This document shows, one piece after another, positions 37,021 to 45,801 of a DNA stretch of 64,000 nt. The stretch is from Paracoccus everestensis (GTDB lineage Bacteria; Pseudomonadota; Alphaproteobacteria; Rhodobacterales; Rhodobacteraceae). The translations under genes were made by a program, and so were the position numbers. Every line of letters starts with the position of its first letter. Positions within the stretch are counted from its first letter, which is position 1. The stretch lies in NCBI RefSeq assembly GCF_021491915.1, contig NZ_CP090836.1, positions 2,404,501-2,468,500 on the forward strand, in the 5' to 3' direction. The notes beneath the pieces are model-generated. The model was given only the letters and a program-made list of their open reading frames with translations, was not told where the DNA came from and ran no database searches.

Positions 37021-37354
37021 GGATCAGGGATAACCTATTTCGGTCCCGGGACAGGTGGTTGGACAAGCGGTTCAACCACCTTTTCTTCTGGTTACAGCAC
37101 TTGAATTTCGAATTAATCAGTTACCAACCATTTTCTATTAAAGATAGAAACATAACTATTTTCTACACCTGCTGATTTAAAATTGTCGCCATGTTATTAA
37201 TAAGCATATGTTTTTTAACATATAAACTCAGAAGTACTAGAATTAGCAGGGTTCAATTCTAACTAATCGACAACTAGGAAAAATCTTAACAATTTGTTAA
37301 CATTTGCCAGACGCCTGTCGGTGTCAGGCGTCGACAAATGTAAGGATTGTGTCG
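37021..37354. promoter_or_regulatory. AT-rich region with five inverted repeats upstream of the first CTERM gene
   Basis: These 334 bp contain no gene and are strongly AT-rich. Perfect or near-perfect inverted repeats are TTTCTAT-taaag-ATAGAAA (37132-37150), ATATGTT-tttt-AACATAT (37206-37223) and TAGAATT/AATTCTA (37238-37244, 37255-37261). The last two are TTAACAA-t-TTGTTAA (37286-37300) and the nested stem CATTTG, GACGCCTG, 7-nt loop, CAGGCGTC, CAAATG (37301-37340). The last stem ends 14 bp before the start codon and directly before the AAGGA ribosome-binding site. It may control translation or mark the mRNA 5' end. Confidence 0.55.
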
Positions 37355-38014
37355 ATGTTTACCAAGGTCCGACTTCCTTTTTCTGGTTTTGTCGTGGCTA
37401 CCTGTCTTGCGTCCCCTTCCTGGGCCGCAACTGTCAGCATATTGTCCGAGGCTCCGACAGAAGGCACGGCCATCGACCTGTTTGTCGAGGATTTCGAACG
37501 CGTCGGAAATTGCGGCGGCGGTGCCTCGGTCATAAACGGCGGCTGTTCGGTTGTTGTGAAGGACGATCCCGATGCCCCCCATGCCTACGGGCGCTTCGAT
37601 CCGCTGGGCGATTACTGGATCGACAGCCAGGACATCAACGAGCTGAAATGGACGGTCGCTTCACCCCAGGCTTTCACCTCGATGACCTTCGCCCTGACCG
37701 ATGCGCATGATCAATTGAACAGCTTCTTTACCATGGCGATGCAGGACGGCAATTCCTTGACCCAGATCTGGAGCATTCCGGCCAAGAAGAACAACGCCAA
37801 CCTGTATTGGCTTTCGGTTGATTTCGGAGAAGCGCGCAACGAGGCGGTGTTTCAATTCTCGACCAAGGTCATTCCGGGTTTTGACGGCTATGGAATATCA
37901 TCCCTTTCCGTCCAGTCCCCCGCGCCAGTCCCCGCCCCGCCCGCAGCCATCCTGCTGGGCAGCGGAGCGATGCTGATAGCCAGCCTTCGCCGCCGGAAAA
38001 AACTAGTCCGTTAA
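37355..38014 (+). CDS. Secreted protein with VPLPA-CTERM-like sorting tail (copy A)
   Basis: This predicted exported protein has 219 residues. It has an N-terminal signal (MFTKVRLPFSGFVVATCLAS, cleaved near SWA-ATV). The body carries the paired cysteine region GNCGGGASVINGGCSV, then APHAYGRFDP, YWIDSQDI and FTSMTFALTDAHDQ. The C-terminus has the exosortase-type tripartite tail PVPAPPAAILL, a hydrophobic helix, and RRRKK. Such tails direct processing by an exosortase/XrtD-like system, whose genes are not in the window. The start has AAGGA 8 bp upstream. A paralogue lies at 46924-47613, more than half identical by eye. Confidence 0.82.
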   Translation: MFTKVRLPFSGFVVATCLASPSWAATVSILSEAPTEGTAIDLFVEDFERVGNCGGGASVINGGCSVVVKDDPDAPHAYGRFDPLGDYWIDSQDINELKWTVASPQAFTSMTFALTDAHDQLNSFFTMAMQDGNSLTQIWSIPAKKNNANLYWLSVDFGEARNEAVFQFSTKVIPGFDGYGISSLSVQSPAPVPAPPAAILLGSGAMLIASLRRRKKLVR

Positions 38015-38479
38015 GGCATTGGTTACCCCAAGTCGCAAAGGCATGGTCTTGCGCAACGCCAGTCCACCGGAATTTTGCCGGTCTGCAAGTCATGTCAATC
38101 AGGGATCAAATGGCCCTGGAGTTTCTCGAACGCCAAGCCTTAGATTTGAGGTCTGATGAAATTCCGCAAAATCGGGGTGTGCTGAACTGGCTGGAACCGC
38201 AATCAAGCAATTCGGGTCACATTCATGCCCTGCCGGGAGTCGCATGGTTCAATTGAACCGATGAAAGGCGTAGATTTCAGACAGTTCGCGCTGGTTATCT
38301 TTCTCGCTCCCTGCTTCGATCGGCTTTGGCACGTCATCGCGGAGCGCAAGATCCATCCAGCCTTACACCTTGCCCTTGATGCTGCCGTGCTGCAGCGCAG
38401 CCGTGTTGAGCTTGGGGTGGTACGCGTCCTGCTCGCGATCACTCAGGAGGCCGTACCAAATTCCTAATCCCAGGCCTCA
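38015..38479. other. Non-coding debris between copy A and the IS256 relic
   Basis: No intact gene was found. A weak stem ACCGG-7 nt-CCGGT at 38066-38082 could end the copy A transcript. On the minus strand between about 38467 and 38360 a short frame reads GIWYGLLSDREQDAYHPKLN and ends in KGKV plus stop. After that stop, DDVPKPIEAGSEKDNQREL follows in the same frame. This looks like a decayed fragment of an unknown gene, left by insertion events. Confidence 0.4.
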
Positions 38480-39100
38480 AACCATAGGTTGAGGCGGCCG
38501 TCCATCCGGACATGGGCGGCGAAAGCGCGGCGGCCTGGAGCCGGTTCCGCACCGATCTCGATGCACCGGGCCTGCGGCGACCCGAGTTCGTTATCGTCGG
38601 CGGTACCTTGGGCCTTGAGGCCGCGCTTGTGGCGCTCTGGGGGGAAGAGTTGCCCATCCAGCGCTGCACGGTTCGGCAGCCACCGCAACCTGCTCGGCCA
38701 TGCGCCCAATCGCCTGCAGGACAAACTGAGCGAAGACGACCGCGCCATGATCTATGCTGATACGGCCACCCAGATCGAGACACGCCGCAAGGCCTTTCGC
38801 CGCAATGGAAGCGCAAGTGCCGGGCCGTGGCCGAGAGCCTGGAGCAAGTCGGCGGCCGCATCTTCAGCTTCACCCGCCTTGATCCCAAGCAATGAAAATC
38901 GGCAGCGACCGCCAAAGCCATCGAGCGCCTGAACGAGGAGTTCCGCCGCCGGATCAAGACCCAGACCGTGCTGCGCCGAGACCGTGCCGATGCGGCTCTG
39001 GGTGCTCTTAGCTTCCGGCCAGATCCAGATGCGAAAGGTCGACGGCTGGAAAACCGTTTCTCAGTCGCTCCTGTCGATGTCCCTTGACCTCGCGGCCTGA
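38480..39100 (+). pseudogene. IS256-family transposase relic (3' part)
   Basis: Reading on the plus strand through at least two frame changes gives typical IS256 sequence. Blocks are MGGESAAAW, GLRRPEFVIV, LWGEELPIQRCTV, NLLGHAPNRLQDKL, MIYADTATQIETRRKAF, AIERLNEEFRRRIKTQT and QIQMRKVDGW. It ends SMSLDLAA plus stop at 39100. The N-terminal half with the first catalytic Asp is absent. Single-base indels (for example after CTVRQ and around 38895) break the frame, so the copy is dead. No terminal repeat was identified on the left. Confidence 0.78.
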
Positions 39101-39168
39101 CCGGAGCCAACGTCCCATGCTAGGAGCCCGCTGATCGGCAATTTCCACAGCATTCGCAATACGACCGC

Positions 39169-39405
39169 GATCACGACGCTGGTGCGCTCATAGAGCTTGC
39201 TCAGCAGATGGAAGAGTAGCGCACCACCTGATGCGCTGAACGGCAGATATCCCAGCTCATCGAGGATAACGAGATCAAGGCGGGTCAGGCTTTCGGCAAT
39301 CTGCCCGGCCTTGCCCTTGGCCTTTTCCTGCTCCAGGGCGTTGACCAGTTCGATGGTGGAGAAGAAGCGGACCTTGCGGCGGTAATGCTCGATGGCTTGG
39401 ATGCC
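39169..39405 (-). pseudogene. istB: istB, middle part, cut off from its start
   Basis: This frame reads GIQAIEHYRRKVRFFSTIEL, NALEQEKAKGKAGQIAESL, DLVILDELGYLPFS (Walker B) and SKLYERTSVVI. It is the AAA+ transposition-helper sequence that would follow the Walker A half found at 41090-41464. Similarity stops at about 39169, where the C-terminus of IstB is lost against the IS256 relic. The 5' junction at about 39405-39420 is where the IS110 element entered. Confidence 0.8.
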
Positions 39406-39454
39406 GAGGCGGTCGCGATGTGATCTTGTACCGATAGCGCAAGGCTTTTTTCGG

Positions 39455-40792
39455 CTATGCCGCAATGGAAACTCGATTGACGCGCCGTGTGGCACGGATG
39501 CTTTCGGATACGGTGTAGCGCTCGGTGATCAGGGCCTTTGCCTCGGCAAGAGAGATCTCGCGCCCGTCTCGGTCACGCAAGATATATGGCTTCCCAGTTC
39601 GCAAAACGTGGAAGATGCGGCTGACGAGCCGATTGGCGACGGCGCAGAGGGCTTGCTTGTGGTGGTGGCTCCGGTGGGTCATCATCTTGCAGTAGACCTC
39701 GGCAAGATCAGGATCGATCTTTCGGGCGGCGTCGGCTGCCAGCATAAGAGCACGCTTGATCCGATCATTGCCGCCTTGGGTGATCTTCTGGCCTGGCCTT
39801 TCGGTGCCGCCGCTGTCCGAACGGCGCGGAAACAGACCGCAGAAGCCGCGAATGTGTCGCTCAGATTGGAAGCGGTCGGCACAATGGAGCACCCCCAGCA
39901 GCACGGGTGCCAGATGGCGACCGATGCCGGGGATGGTGCGCAGGACATCTTCGGGCTGCAATTCGCAGTAAATTGCCTCGATCTTGAGCGTCAACTGGTC
40001 CCGAGCGAGCATGTTGACCTTCATGACATCAATCTCGATGCAGATCTCGGCCTGCAGTTCAGTAAAGTCGAGATGATCGCGATGAAGGGCAAGGGCTTCC
40101 CGGGCGGCCTGGCGGAGCCCTTCGATAAGCGCATCAACAAAGGCACCGCTATGAGGATGATTTCCGCTGGCATGCAGGGCAATGAAGCGTGCGATCGTAG
40201 ACCTTCGCGCCTTGAGGACTACCTCCGGATCGACCCAATGCTGCAGAAGCGCCATGGCGAGCCGGGTGCCGAAGTCTGGCAGCACGCGCTCGAGAAGCGG
40301 GGATGCCCATCGAACGAGATCGAGAAGCCGACGCTTGGCTGAGGCAACGGCATCCTGGAAGCGGCTGCGCTGCTTGGTAAGACGCTGCAAGGCATGGCTC
40401 TTCGGGGCTGGGATATGAACCGGATCGAGCCTCGGCCCTCCGAAGCTCGGAATGGCAGCCAAGACATGCGCATCCGCCAGATCGGTCTTGGCGTGTTCAG
40501 ACAGGTAGCGGCGCAGGGCCTTCACCCGCTTGCCTTTGACGCGCGCGACTGCGACGCCGACATCGGCGAGCCGGTGGGCAACCGGAAACCAGCTCATGCC
40601 GGTGGGTTCCATGATCGCCTGCACGCAGTCATCCGGGCCTATATCGGAGATTGCGCGCGCAACGAAAGCGTCTAGGGAGCAAGGGTTGTGACGGAACCGT
40701 ATGGGCCGGCCGACAGGCTGGCCATTGTCGTAGATCTGGGCGACATGATCACCTCGGATGGCGAGGTCTATTCCAATCGTTCTGTTGATCAT
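39455..40792 (-). CDS. IS110-family transposase (DEDD recombinase)
   Basis: This intact frame has 445 residues from MINRTIGIDLAIRGDHVAQI. The N-terminal RuvC-like DEDD domain shows GIDLA (Asp), MEPTGMSWFPVAHRL (Glu) and SEHAKTDLADAHVLAAI (Asp). The C-terminal Transposase_20 domain has LRTIPGIGRHLAPVLL, followed by the region containing FPRRSDSGGTERPGQ with the nucleophilic serine. It cuts and joins DNA guided, in characterised relatives, by an RNA encoded in the element's own end. No frameshift or stop was found, so the protein may be functional. Confidence 0.9.
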   Translation of the reverse strand: MINRTIGIDLAIRGDHVAQIYDNGQPVGRPIRFRHNPCSLDAFVARAISDIGPDDCVQAIMEPTGMSWFPVAHRLADVGVAVARVKGKRVKALRRYLSEHAKTDLADAHVLAAIPSFGGPRLDPVHIPAPKSHALQRLTKQRSRFQDAVASAKRRLLDLVRWASPLLERVLPDFGTRLAMALLQHWVDPEVVLKARRSTIARFIALHASGNHPHSGAFVDALIEGLRQAAREALALHRDHLDFTELQAEICIEIDVMKVNMLARDQLTLKIEAIYCELQPEDVLRTIPGIGRHLAPVLLGVLHCADRFQSERHIRGFCGLFPRRSDSGGTERPGQKITQGGNDRIKRALMLAADAARKIDPDLAEVYCKMMTHRSHHHKQALCAVANRLVSRIFHVLRTGKPYILRDRDGREISLAEAKALITERYTVSESIRATRRVNRVSIAA

Positions 40793-41107
40793 TGCTAGGA
40801 TCCTTGTTGGTGAAGAACCACGCGTCGCCAGCACAGTCAGGTATGTCATTCGTGGCCTATGCTTCCGGCGGGAAGCGACACCACAATCGTGTTACACTTG
40901 CCTCGTCGACGCGGCCGGATCGGGATTATGATTTCACGGTCACGAGACGATCTTCGGATCTCTCAGGGTCTTCGACCCGAACCGGCCCGGTTCGCGTCGA
41001 CACATTGACCCGGTTCCAGAATATCGGGAACCGGATCTGATCCGCGATCACCTCGTCGAAGCAAGATCAGCACTGTCTTCCCCGTGGCATCAGACCCGGC
41101 CCGCTAT
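40793..41107 (-). ncRNA. Candidate bridge RNA region of the IS110 element
   Basis: The roughly 315 bp upstream of the transposase start are non-coding and lie inside the element. In the IS110 group, the long non-coding left end encodes the bridge RNA that pairs with target and donor DNA. This copy has the right layout: long upstream end, short downstream end. I could not derive the loops or core dinucleotide by eye. The call is positional, from family knowledge. Confidence 0.4.
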
Positions 41108-41464
41108 GGATACCTGGGTCTTGCCGGTGCCCGGGCGGCCGATCAGGACGATGTTCTGGACCACGTCCATGAACTCGCAGCGGTGGAGTTGCCGGACTGT
41201 GGCTTCGTTGATCTCGCTGGCCGAGAAGTCGAAGCCCGAGAGGTCCTTGCAGGCCGGAAAGCGTGCGGCCTTCATGTGATAGGCGATGGAGCGGACCTCG
41301 CGCTCGGCCAACTCGGCCTTCAGCAGTTGGGACAGGATCGGCACGGTCGCTTCGAAAGCCGGCGGAGCCTGTTCGATCAGGTCCGTCACAGCCTGCGCCA
41401 TGCCATGCATCTTGAGGCTGCGGAGCATGATGACGATGGCGCCGCTGGCAGGATCATGACGCAT
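41090..41464 (-). pseudogene. istB: istB, 5' half, truncated by the IS110 element
   Basis: The frame begins MRHDPASGAIVIMLRSLKMH and continues PAFEATVPILSQLLKAE, SGFDFSASEINEATV and IVLIGRPGTGKT (Walker A). It then leaves IstB similarity (QVSIAGRV, stop), because the IS110 left end is reached at about 41107. Its start overlaps the istA end by 11 bp. The rest of the ORF is found at 39169-39405. Confidence 0.82.
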
Positions 41465-42257
41465 GATGGCCTCCGGTGATGTGAGCCCGCAGGCCGTCGT
41501 AGCGTTCGACATTGGCCTTTGGCTCGCGGCGCAGGGCCAGGGCCTGCGGAGTATCGAGGGGCGGCCCTCCGATGACCCTGCTGTCGACCAGCCGGTGCAG
41601 GAGGTTCAGCACATGGGTCTTGGTCGCCACGCCCTCGGCCAGGGCCAATTCCACTGCGGTCAGCACGGCTTGTTCATCGTGCTGGAGAACCAGGGCAAGG
41701 ATATCAACCATCTCGCGATCACCGCCGGGCTTGCGCAGCATCTGGTCCTGCAACTGCCGGAAGGCAGGCGGGAACTCGGCAAAGGGCGCGCCATTGCGCA
41801 ACGCACCGGGCTTGCGCTGAAGAACGGCGAGATAATGCCGCCAGTCATGGATCGTTTGTGGCGGCAAGGTGTGGCTGCGCTGGATGATGCGGCCATGCTC
41901 GCACAGGATGTTGCCCTCGGCCGCCACGACCAGCCGGTCCGGATAGATCCGCAGACTGACAGGTCGGTTCGCAAAGGACGCGGGAACGCTGTAGCGATTG
42001 CACTCGAAGCTGATCAGGCAGGTGGGCGTGACGCGCTTGCTCAGCTCGATGAAGCCGTCAAAAGCTGATGGCAACGGCATCAAGGCGGCCCTCTCCCCCT
42101 GTCACGGATGTCGCGCCCGGGCATGCCGCCAAAGACGCGCAGCGCGTGCCAGTGGGCATCGAACAGTATTCGTGGGTCTGCCAGCCGGGCAGGCGCGCAA
42201 CAAGAAGGCGCGGCTATGCGACAGCTTGATATGCGCCATCCGAAGCTTGGTTCGCTC
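41454..42257 (-). pseudogene. istA: istA of IS21 copy 1, internally deleted
   Basis: The C-terminal part (42083-41454) starts MMPLPSAFDGFIELSKRVTP. It includes VPASFANRPVSLRIYPDRL, HDWRHYLAVLQRKPGALRNG and LLHRLVDSRVIGG, and is open to its end. Upstream, 42257-42104 matches only the catalytic-region segment TKLQMAHIKLSHSRAFLLR through HWHAFRVFGG of the second copy, in a broken frame. About 400 bp of coding sequence between them, and the whole N-terminus, are missing. It is not functional. Confidence 0.78.
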
Positions 42258-42280
42258 CTTGATCAGATGCCCGGTCGGCA

Positions 42281-43660
42281 TTGAACAACCGTGTCAGGCG
42301 GTCATTGCTTCGCGTTGACGGGGCGTTTTGGGGCCGGAGCCACGCCGGCATCAGGGAAGGGAACAAAGCCCAAAAAGCCCTGAGATGGGCGAAGATCCTC
42401 CAGACATTGTGGCCGCAGGCGCAGAGGACGGCGAAGATCGCGTCGCCGATGCGGCCCTTCAGCGGAGATCTGGCCAGGCGACCGTCGCTTTCATGTGCCC
42501 GATCTCCGGCGCGATGGCGCTTCGTCGCCTGAGGAGCTTTGCCAGGAGCAGGGTGATGCCACGTCTTGTGCCCGCTGATCAGGACCTTGGTGGTCTCCAC
42601 GCCATGGCCGCGATAGCCGCGATCAACCACAGCCAAAGCCGGCACGTGGTTGGTGAGGAGGGCGACCTGCTCCAGTGCGGCGCCAGGGTATGGCCGTCGT
42701 ATGGGTTTCCGGGGAAGCTGCGGGCGCCGACCACGAAGCCGCCGTCAAGGGTGGTGGCGAGGCTGACCTTGGTGCCAAACTCGCAACGGATGCGGGCCTT
42801 GCCCTTGGAGATGCAGTCGACCTCGGGCTCGTGCAGGGCGTGGCGTGGCGTGGCGTGGCGTAGATCTTGTTCTTGCTCTTCGCGCCTGCTCAAGCAGGCG
42901 ACCGACCAGCCAGAGCGCCTCCAGCACCTTCCCGCGCAGCGCACCTTCAGGGGTGTCCTGCAAGTGGCGCCGCAGATCCCCGGCAGATCCTTCCAGTAAA
43001 GCCCCTGAGTTGGCGCAGGGCCTTGCCCATGCGCGTGAACTGCCGGGCGTGAGCATACCGCCCGACCTGGGCAGCCAAATCGCGACGCAAGGCGGGCGTA
43101 GCTCTGGCGCAGATCGACCCCGGCCTCTTTCGCCAAGCTCACCAGCAGCACGCGTGCCCGCTCGTAAAGCCGCGTATCCGTTGGATGAGCGATAGCCTTC
43201 TCCATCACGGTTGTATCGAACGCGACCCGCTTCAGGCTCTTGTCTGTGACCGCTCCGGAAGCCCGACCTGCCTCGATGGTCTTGGTCAGCAGCCACTCCA
43301 CTCGTTCGGCGCCGATGCGCTTGCGCCAGCGGGTCAGGGATGACGGGTCGATTGGCGGGCGGTGCTGAAAGAACGTCTTGCCGGTGAGGTGCTGGTAATA
43401 CGGGTTCACGACCCACCGGGCGACGACTGCCTCGTCAGAGAGCTTGAAAGCGTGCTGGAGATACACGAGCCCTGCCACCAGGCGTGGCGATGTCGCCGGG
43501 CGACCCTCGTGCGGCGGGAAGAAGGTTGCCCATTCCCGTTCGAAAAACTCTCAGTCGATCAGGGCCGCAAGCCTCACCAGTTCGTGGCGCGCGTCGATCA
43601 TGTCGACCAGTCGGGGCGGAGCAGGTCATCCTGCTCAGGGGCGCGGGAATGGGGCTTCAT
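42281..43660 (-). pseudogene. IS5/IS1182-type transposase relic
   Basis: The reading starts at ATG 43660 (MKPHSRAPEQDDLLR). It shifts frame to give MIDARHELVRLAALID, hits a TGA where family members have TGG, and resumes EFFEREWATFFPPHEGRP. It then runs from GLVYLQHAFKLSDEAVVARW through NPYYQHLTGKTFFQH to DTTVMEKAIAHPTDTRLY (a DDE-family Asp). Further shifts precede HEPEVDCISKGKARIRCEFG, and the C-terminus reads LARSPLKGRIGDAIFAVLCA. At least four frame breaks and one nonsense codon make it a pseudogene. Confidence 0.8.
42838..42862. repeat. Pentanucleotide tandem repeat (GCGTG)5
   Basis: Five consecutive GCGTG units lie within the IS5/IS1182 relic, in the segment that in relatives reads LHAPEVECI. 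On the coding strand this yields repeated RHATPRHA. A 5-bp unit changes the reading frame with each gain or loss. Confidence 0.7.
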
Positions 43661-43832
43661 CCGCGACCGGAAATTGCAGGGTTCCTCGCCAAAGCATACG
43701 AAACCCTGTAATTCAAGGCGAACAAAACCGAAGCTTCAGCAGGCAAAATCAATGTAGTAGAGGGTGTTTAGGGCGGGCTAACTAGTTAAAGTAGATGAGG
43801 GCGCTGACGAGAATCGCGGAAGCCTCTTGAGC
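43661..43832. other. Non-coding junction between two IS relics
   Basis: About 170 bp lie between the IS5/IS1182 relic start and the IS21 copy 2 left end. They are mostly the untranslated end of the IS5/IS1182 element plus a short AT-richer stretch around 43720-43800. No gene or clear terminal repeat was seen. Confidence 0.4.
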
Positions 43833-45317
43833 TGTTGATTTCCACCCAGAACTGAGCCGGACAGGCGCGTAATTTCCACTGAAATTTGAGCTACTTGACT
43901 CTTCCCCGACGCGAAGAGCGGAGGGGGTTTACGGAGTGATCTACATGGGACTTTTGAACGTGATCCGGAAGCTGCGGCTGCGTGAGAAGTTGCCGATCCG
44001 CGAGATCACGCGTCGCACCGGCCTGTCGCGCAATACGATCAAGAAGTATCTGAACTCAGGAGCGATCGATCCGTCCTTTGCCACGCCGGACCGCCCGAGC
44101 AAGCTTGATCCTTTCGCCGAGAAGCTGGCCGGCTGGTTGAGGACGGAAGCCGGCAAGTCGCGCAAGCAGCGGCGGACACTGAAGCAGATGCATGCCGATC
44201 TCGTCACGCTCGGCTTCACCGGCTCCTACAACCGGGTTGCGGCCTTTGCGCGGAACTGGCGGACAGACCGGCAGCGCGAGCAACAGACCACGGGCCGCGG
44301 CACCTTCGTGCCATCGGCTTTCCGCCCGGGAGAGGCCTTCCAGTTCGACTGGAGCGAAGACTACGGGCTTCTGGGCGACGAGCGCACCAAGCTTCAGATG
44401 GCGCATATCAAGCTGTCGCATAGCCGGGCCTTCCTGTTGCGGGCCTACCCCCTGCAGACCCACGAGATGCTGTTCGATGCCCACTGGCACGCGTTCCGCG
44501 TCTTTGGCGGCGTGCTCGAGCGCGGCATCTACGACAGTGAGGCGTGAGCCGCCACCGTTCCGAGGCCACGCCGAACGAAGACGGCAGTGGACCGTGTCGG
44601 TCGCGGCAAGGAGCGGCAGGTCAACCTCCGCTTCCTGACCATGACCAACCACGATGTCTTCGAGCCGCAGTCCATGGGGCTCGGACCCATGGCGCCGCAA
44701 TGAACGGCTTCTGCAATCCGGCAGCGGGTTGGGAGAAGGGACAGGTCGAGAAGAACGTTCAGGACTCCCGCCATCAGGTCTTGCAGGGGATGCCGGGCTT
44801 TCCCGACTTGGCCACGATGAACGCCTGGCTGGAGCAGCGTTGCGTGGAGCTGTGGCAGGAGACCCCGCACGGCACGTTGCCGGGCACGATCGCCGATGTC
44901 TGGGCTGAGAAGCGGGGCGCACTGATGCCGTTGCCATCAGCCTTTGACGGCTTTATCGAGTTGAGCAAGCGCGTCTCGCCCACCTGCCTGATCAGCTTTG
45001 GGCGCAATCGTGACACGCGTGCCGGCATCCTTTGCCAATCGCCCCGTCAGCTTGCGGATCTATCCGGACCGGCTGGCCCTCGCGGCCGAGGGCAACATCC
45101 TGTGCGAGCATGGCCGCATCATCCAGCGCAACCACCAGGTGCCGCCACAAACGATCCATGACTGGCGGCATTATCTCGCCGTTCTTCAGCGCAAGCCCGG
45201 TGCGTTGCGCAATGGCGCGCCCTTTGCCGAGTTCCCGCCTGTCTTCCGGCAACTGCCGGACCGGACCGGCCAAGCGGCTTTATCTGCCATTCGCGTGATG
45301 CGAGTTGCTTTAGCCGG
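43833..45317 (+). mobile_element. IS21-family element, copy 2, decayed and truncated
   Basis: The left end begins near TGTTGATTTCCACCC at 43833. It has two ATTTCCAC repeats (43838-43845 and 43872-43879), as in the multiple-repeat ends of IS21 elements. A decayed istA follows. istB and the right end are absent: similarity stops at about 45270, shortly before the IS3 element. This copy is on the plus strand, opposite to copy 1, and the shared istA parts are nearly the same sequence. Confidence 0.75.
43945..45270 (+). pseudogene. istA: istA of IS21 copy 2, frameshifted
   Basis: The first segment (43945-44547) is intact in frame from MGLLNVIRKLRLREKLPIRE. It contains the helix-turn-helix ITRRTGLSRNTIKKYL and the first catalytic Asp in EAFQFDWSEDYG. 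It then stops after RGIYDSEA because about 30 extra bases are inserted. The DRVGRGKERQVNLRFL region continues in another frame. NGFCNPAAGWEKGQVEKNVQ through MPLPSAFDGFIELSKRVSP is in a third, and VPASFANRPVSLRIYPDRL in a fourth. The gene is dead. Confidence 0.8.
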
Positions 45318-45332
45318 GTCACACTATGTCCT
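45318..45332 (+). repeat. 15-bp direct repeat, left of IS3
   Basis: GTCACACTATGTCCT directly abuts the left terminal TGGGC of the IS3 element. The identical 15-mer abuts the right end at 46764-46778. Its length is unusual for an IS3 target duplication. Confidence 0.75.
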
Positions 45333-45399
45333 TGGGCTGGGGCACGGTTTCTTGAGACAGCGTCGAGCGCTACTTTTCCGTAGGAACGGGGGGTAGAAC

Positions 45400-45801
45400 A
45401 TGGACGACAAGAACGAGTTGAAGCCTGGCGCGACGGAGGCCTCGGCCCCGACGACGTGCGCTCCACACGCTGACGGCGGCGGGGCCGAGGCCGGTCGAGG
45501 CAAGCGCTTCTCCGCGAAGAGGAAGCTGGTCGCGGTGCAGCGGCTGATGCGGGGCGAGAGCCTCGAGACATTGTCGCGGGAGTTGAACGTGCCGGCGCAT
45601 CGGTTGTCGGAATGGCGCGACCGCGTCCTTTTTGCGGCCGAGACCGCGCTGAAGGAGCGCGAGCGCGACGCGCGCGATGACGAGATCGCGCGGCTGAAGA
45701 CGAAGGTGGGCGACATCACCATGGCGAACGAACTTCTTTATGCGAAGATCGAAAAGCTGGAGGCGGGCCGCCCTTTGGCCGGGCGGAGGTCGAGGAGATG
45801 A
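45400..45801 (+). CDS. IS3-family OrfA (DNA-binding helix-turn-helix protein)
   Basis: This 133-residue protein starts MDDKNELKPGATEAS. The helix-turn-helix is within SAKRKLVAVQRLMRGESLET and RELNVPAHRLSEWRDRVL. A leucine-zipper-like coiled coil follows (DDEIARLKTKVGDITMANEL), as in IS3 OrfA proteins. The TGA at 45799-45801 overlaps the orfB ATG at 45798 (ATGA). Coupled re-initiation rather than -1 frameshifting may therefore supply OrfB. Confidence 0.88.
   Translation: MDDKNELKPGATEASAPTTCAPHADGGGAEAGRGKRFSAKRKLVAVQRLMRGESLETLSRELNVPAHRLSEWRDRVLFAAETALKERERDARDDEIARLKTKVGDITMANELLYAKIEKLEAGRPLAGRRSRR

Larger units (their letters stand above)
39421..41107 (-). mobile_element. IS110-family insertion sequence inside istB
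   Basis: The two istB halves would join in the coding sequence just after the Walker A motif (GRPGTGKT ... GIQAIEH). Everything between the breakpoints, near 39421 and 41107, is therefore inserted DNA of about 1.69 kb. It holds one IS110-type transposase gene on the minus strand, a short downstream end of about 35 bp and a long upstream non-coding end of about 315 bp. No inverted repeats or target duplication were seen, as expected for IS110. Boundaries are estimated to within about 10 bp. Confidence 0.75.
39169..42257 (-). mobile_element. IS21-family relic, copy 1, split by an IS110 element
   Basis: The minus strand carries, in order, an istA fragment (42257-41454), the 5' half of istB (41464-41090) and, beyond a 1.69-kb insertion, the next part of istB (39405-39169). 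istA lacks a central portion: the segment at about 42104-42257 matches the region around residues 140-190 of the second copy, and the next segment resumes at MPLPSAFDGF. Ends of the element are not preserved. Order and overlap of istA and istB are typical of IS21. Confidence 0.78.

Noticed and set aside
38439..39110. 223-residue minus-strand frame
   Set aside because: It is the antisense of the IS256 transposase relic, which reads correctly on the plus strand.
40792..41040. Plus-strand frame upstream of the IS110 transposase
   Set aside because: It lies in the non-coding end of the element, has irregular codon use and no motif. A structured RNA is the better explanation.
42838..42862. Pentanucleotide repeat as a CRISPR or iteron
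   Set aside because: The units are contiguous 5-mers without spacers, inside transposase coding sequence. No replication or cas gene is near.
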